A DNA stretch of 8,339 bases from Propionibacteriaceae bacterium (GTDB lineage Bacteria; Actinomycetota; Actinomycetes; Propionibacteriales; Propionibacteriaceae). Made by a program: the position numbers and the translations under genes. The notes under the pieces were generated by a model, which saw only the letters and a list, made by a program, of their open reading frames with translations, was not told where the DNA came from and searched no databases. Location: positions 4,693-13,031 of the forward strand of contig PMLO01000187.1 in assembly GCA_003158895.1 (NCBI GenBank). The letters run 5' to 3'. Shown in pieces: positions 6,663-8,339 of the stretch; the first letter of the stretch is position 1; each line of letters begins with the position of its first letter.

Positions 6663-7484
6663 GTGGGATGGAGACCCTTCGCGAACTGGAGTTGGGACGT
6701 ACGGTCGTGCGGCCGACAAGGGCACGCGACGTACCAACCGGACGAGCCCGAGCTCGCCGAACGCCTCTCGACCACGACGCCGTGGGGCACCGCCTGGCGC
6801 TGCCTGCGCTGCGGCGACTACGTCCTGGGCGACCCGAGCGGCGCCGGGCCGGCCGACGACGCCCCCATCGTGCTTCGCGGGGCAGCTCTGCGCGACGCGT
6901 TCATCCTCCGCTTGCTGTCGGTGGACAAGGGGCTTCGGGGCATCGTGATCCTCGCAGCGGCCATCGCGATCTGGCGCTTCAACGGGCAGCGGGCCTGGCT
7001 TGAGGCGACGTTCCAGACGTATCTCCCCTTGCTGGCCCCGGTGGCCCAGCAGCTCGGGATCCACATCGAGGACGTGACCCTCGTGCACTGGATAGAGATG
7101 GCCCTCGCGGCTCGGACCAGCACGATCCTGGGTGTCGCCGGCGCAGTCGCCACGTACGGGACGCTGCAACTCGTCGAAGCCACTGGCCTGTGGCTCATGA
7201 AGCGATGGGGCGAGTACGTCGCCGTCGTGGGGACCTCGCTGTTCCTCCCGCTGGAGGTCTACGAGATCGTCGACAAGATCACGGTGCTGCGGGTCGGGGC
7301 GTTGGTCATCAACCTCTTCCTCGTCTTCTACCTCATCTGGACCAAGCGGCTCTTCGGCGCTCGCGGTGGCGGAAAGGCCCATCACGCCGCACTGCACACG
7401 GCGTCGCTCCTGGAGGTCGAGCGTGCCGCAGTCTCCGAGCAGATCGGCCGGGGGAGCAGGCGGTCACGCACTCACACAGGCTGA
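6663..7484 (+). CDS. DUF2127 membrane protein with N-terminal Cys/His cluster
   Basis: A 273-residue protein starting at GTG 6663, chosen from the leaderless -10 box and because the family-like sequence starts there. The N-terminal ~75 residues are soluble, with Cys16, His21 (CGRQGH) and CLRC (47-50), a possible zinc-ribbon-like site followed by GDYV. The rest is the DUF2127 domain: a membrane helix near 85-105 (RLLSVDKGLRGIVILAAAIA), a loop containing HIEDVTLVHWIEMAL, helices near 153-178 (LQLVEATGLWLMKRWGE) and 185-203 (SLFLPLEVYEIVD), and a last one near 208-227 (VGALVINLFLVFYLIW). The tail is basic and probably cytoplasmic. DUF2127 proteins have no established function. It is divergently transcribed from the nifX-like gene and followed 13 bp after its stop by repeat element B. 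Confidence 0.82.
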   Translation: MGWRPFANWSWDVRSCGRQGHATYQPDEPELAERLSTTTPWGTAWRCLRCGDYVLGDPSGAGPADDAPIVLRGAALRDAFILRLLSVDKGLRGIVILAAAIAIWRFNGQRAWLEATFQTYLPLLAPVAQQLGIHIEDVTLVHWIEMALAARTSTILGVAGAVATYGTLQLVEATGLWLMKRWGEYVAVVGTSLFLPLEVYEIVDKITVLRVGALVINLFLVFYLIWTKRLFGARGGGKAHHAALHTASLLEVERAAVSEQIGRGSRRSRTHTG

Positions 7485-7486
7485 CG

Positions 7487-7500
7487 GGCACGGTTGTGCC
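7487..7500 (+). terminator. Short hairpin just after the DUF2127 stop
   Basis: GGCAC-GGTT-GTGCC forms a 5-bp perfect stem with a four-base loop, starting 2 bases after TGA 7482-7484. There is no T-run, as is common for actinobacterial terminators, so its role as terminator is only suggested by position. Its right arm overlaps the edge of repeat element B. Confidence 0.35.
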
Positions 7501-7656
7501 TCGCAGTCGTCGTTATGAGCACGGTTCGGGGACGCCTCCCGGCGAAACGCCTCGCGTTCACGGTTATGGGGCCCTCTGACGGCGCCGTAACCACGACCCT
7601 GTAGGCCGACTCGCCGATCCGGTCTTCGGCGAGCCTGATAACCACGATCGCGAGGC
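7498..7656. repeat. Four-motif palindromic repeat element B
   Basis: A 159-bp element with the same design as the one at 6073-6230. Motif copies 1 and 2 are on the minus strand (7498-7517, CATAACGACGACTGCGAGGC; 7549-7568, CATAACCGTGAACGCGAGGC). Copies 3 and 4 are on the plus strand (7586-7606, one base longer, CGTAACCACGACC then CTGTAGGC; 7637-7656, GATAACCACGATCGCGAGGC). Copy offsets are 0/51/88/139 against 0/52/87/138 in element A. Copies 1 and 4 match as inverted repeats at 16 of 20 positions. Copies 2 and 3 give an 11-bp inner stem (7562-7572 with 7582-7592: 9 Watson-Crick, 1 G-U) around a 9-base loop. The element fills the space between two convergent genes: it begins 13 bp after the DUF2127 stop and ends 5 bp before the phosphorylase stop. 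Confidence 0.8.
7610..7633. terminator. Perfect 8-bp hairpin between convergent genes
   Basis: CTCGCCGA and TCGGCGAG are perfect inverted repeats around an 8-base loop (7618-7625). The stem is GC-rich and reads the same on both strands. It sits between the 3' ends of the DUF2127 and phosphorylase genes, so it could act as a bidirectional terminator. It lies in the spacer between motif copies 3 and 4 of repeat element B and may simply be part of that element. No T-tract follows on either strand. Confidence 0.4.
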
Positions 7657-7661
7657 GGTTC

Positions 7662-8339
7662 CTAGACCGGCTGACCGTCGGCCGTGATCGTGAACTCGTA
7701 CGTCCCGAGGTTCGCGGCGAGTACGGCCTCGTGGTCGCCCTTGCGCCACGTGATCCGGAGCTCGTCGGCAGGCGTCTGCGCCACCTCGCAGGACGCGTCG
7801 AATCCGAATGCACCGAACGAGTTGCGGAACCTCAGCAGCTCTAGCTGCCTGCGTACGATCGGCTGATCCAGCCCGGCCCGTACCGCCTCGCGGCTGAGGT
7901 TCGTACGGTTGATCTCCTTGTGCCCGCCGGCCCCGGCTCGCGCGACCGCCTCGTGGTCGTTGCGGCCCGCGAACAGGTCGAGGTACCAGACCTGGGGCTT
8001 GCCCGGCGTGAACAGCTGGATCGCCCGCGCGAGCAACATCGCCGCGTCGGATTCGCCGAGCGCCGAGTAGTACGTCGCGTTGACCTGGTAGTAGATGTTC
8101 TTCGCGCCGTGGAGGTCCTTGACGTAGCCGCCGCGGCCCTTGACGATCTCGATGATCGCCTCGATGTGCTCGTCGTCGAGCAGGCCCTTGAGATCGAGCA
8201 ACGGGATGCCGTCGTGGCAGCCGAGCATGCTGACCGTACGGATCTGCTTCGCCACGAGCTCCCTGATCCAGCCGATCAGCACCGATCCGTCGCGCCGCGC
8301 GAGGGCGTCGATGACGAGGCCGGGCAGGAAGAAGTCGTA
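7662..8339 (-). CDS. GH13_18 sucrose-phosphorylase-type glycosidase, C-terminal part
   Basis: The last 225 residues of a glycoside hydrolase family 13 protein, subfamily 18 type (sucrose phosphorylase and relatives). These enzymes reversibly phosphorolyse an alpha-glucoside to glucose 1-phosphate. The start is outside the window. Visible family features: YDFFLPGLVIDAL; GCHDGIPLLDLKGLL with His42-Asp43 of the fragment, the transition-state-stabilising acid of GH13; NIYYQVNATYYSALGE; LLARAIQLFTPGKPQVWYLDLFAG; GGHKEINRTNLS; and LELLRFRNSFGAF, after which the C-terminal beta-sandwich ends at TAG 7662. The catalytic nucleophile and general acid lie outside. The loop KEINRTNLS differs from the NINRHYYS-like loop I recall for bifidobacterial sucrose phosphorylase. 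Sucrose 6-phosphate, glucosylglycerol or glucosylglycerate phosphorylase are therefore possible alternatives. It converges on the DUF2127 gene. Confidence 0.88.
   Translation of the reverse strand, partial: YDFFLPGLVIDALARRDGSVLIGWIRELVAKQIRTVSMLGCHDGIPLLDLKGLLDDEHIEAIIEIVKGRGGYVKDLHGAKNIYYQVNATYYSALGESDAAMLLARAIQLFTPGKPQVWYLDLFAGRNDHEAVARAGAGGHKEINRTNLSREAVRAGLDQPIVRRQLELLRFRNSFGAFGFDASCEVAQTPADELRITWRKGDHEAVLAANLGTYEFTITADGQPV

Noticed and set aside
6621..7397. Minus-strand open frame continuing upstream of the nifX-like gene, making a 374-residue protein
   Set aside because: This part is antisense to the DUF2127 coding region, has low-complexity acidic/Arg/Gly composition and no domain; the family match begins at 6620 or 6611.
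6073..7656. CRISPR array
   Set aside because: The repeats are degenerate, occur in both orientations within each cluster and are split by genes; there is no run of identical direct repeats with unique spacers.

Overview
The window looks like chromosomal DNA of a high-GC actinobacterium. Sampled coding stretches reach about 70% GC. The IMP dehydrogenase gene is followed by a GuaB3-type paralogue, an actinobacterial habit. Two genes begin at the position expected for leaderless transcription, 6-7 bases after a TAnnnT -10 box. A Nocardioides/Aeromicrobium-like member of the Nocardioidaceae would fit, but that placement is a guess from general resemblance.

Left block (1-1682, + strand): the 3' end of guaB, a complete guaB3-type gene and a small AroQ-class chorismate mutase. 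The three are packed tightly (6-bp gap, then a 1-base TGATG overlap) and are probably co-transcribed, so purine and aromatic amino-acid genes share one transcript. Next comes a markedly lower-GC gene (1841-3781) for a 646-residue multi-pass membrane protein resembling DUF6541/GT-C-type envelope proteins, a candidate for recent acquisition. A six-helix Pr6Pr-like membrane protein (3974-4636) follows.

Central block (4618-6620, - strand): a group II pyridoxal-phosphate decarboxylase broken by a single missing base near 5760, then, upstream on the same strand, a small NifX-like (dinitrogenase Fe-Mo cofactor family) protein. Divergent from the latter, 42 bp away, is a DUF2127 membrane protein with an N-terminal Cys/His cluster (6663-7484, +). 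The right edge (7662-8339, -) holds the C-terminal part of a GH13_18 sucrose-phosphorylase-type enzyme.

The most unusual structure is intergenic. Two elements of nearly equal length (6073-6230, 158 bp; 7498-7656, 159 bp) each contain four copies of a 20-bp motif, consensus CATAACCACGANCNCGAGGC. The first two copies are inverted and the last two direct, with almost identical spacing (offsets 0/52/87/138 and 0/51/88/139). Copies 1 and 4, and copies 2 and 3, can pair, so each element can form a nested stem. Both lie against gene 3' ends. This looks like a defined palindromic repeat element of this genome.
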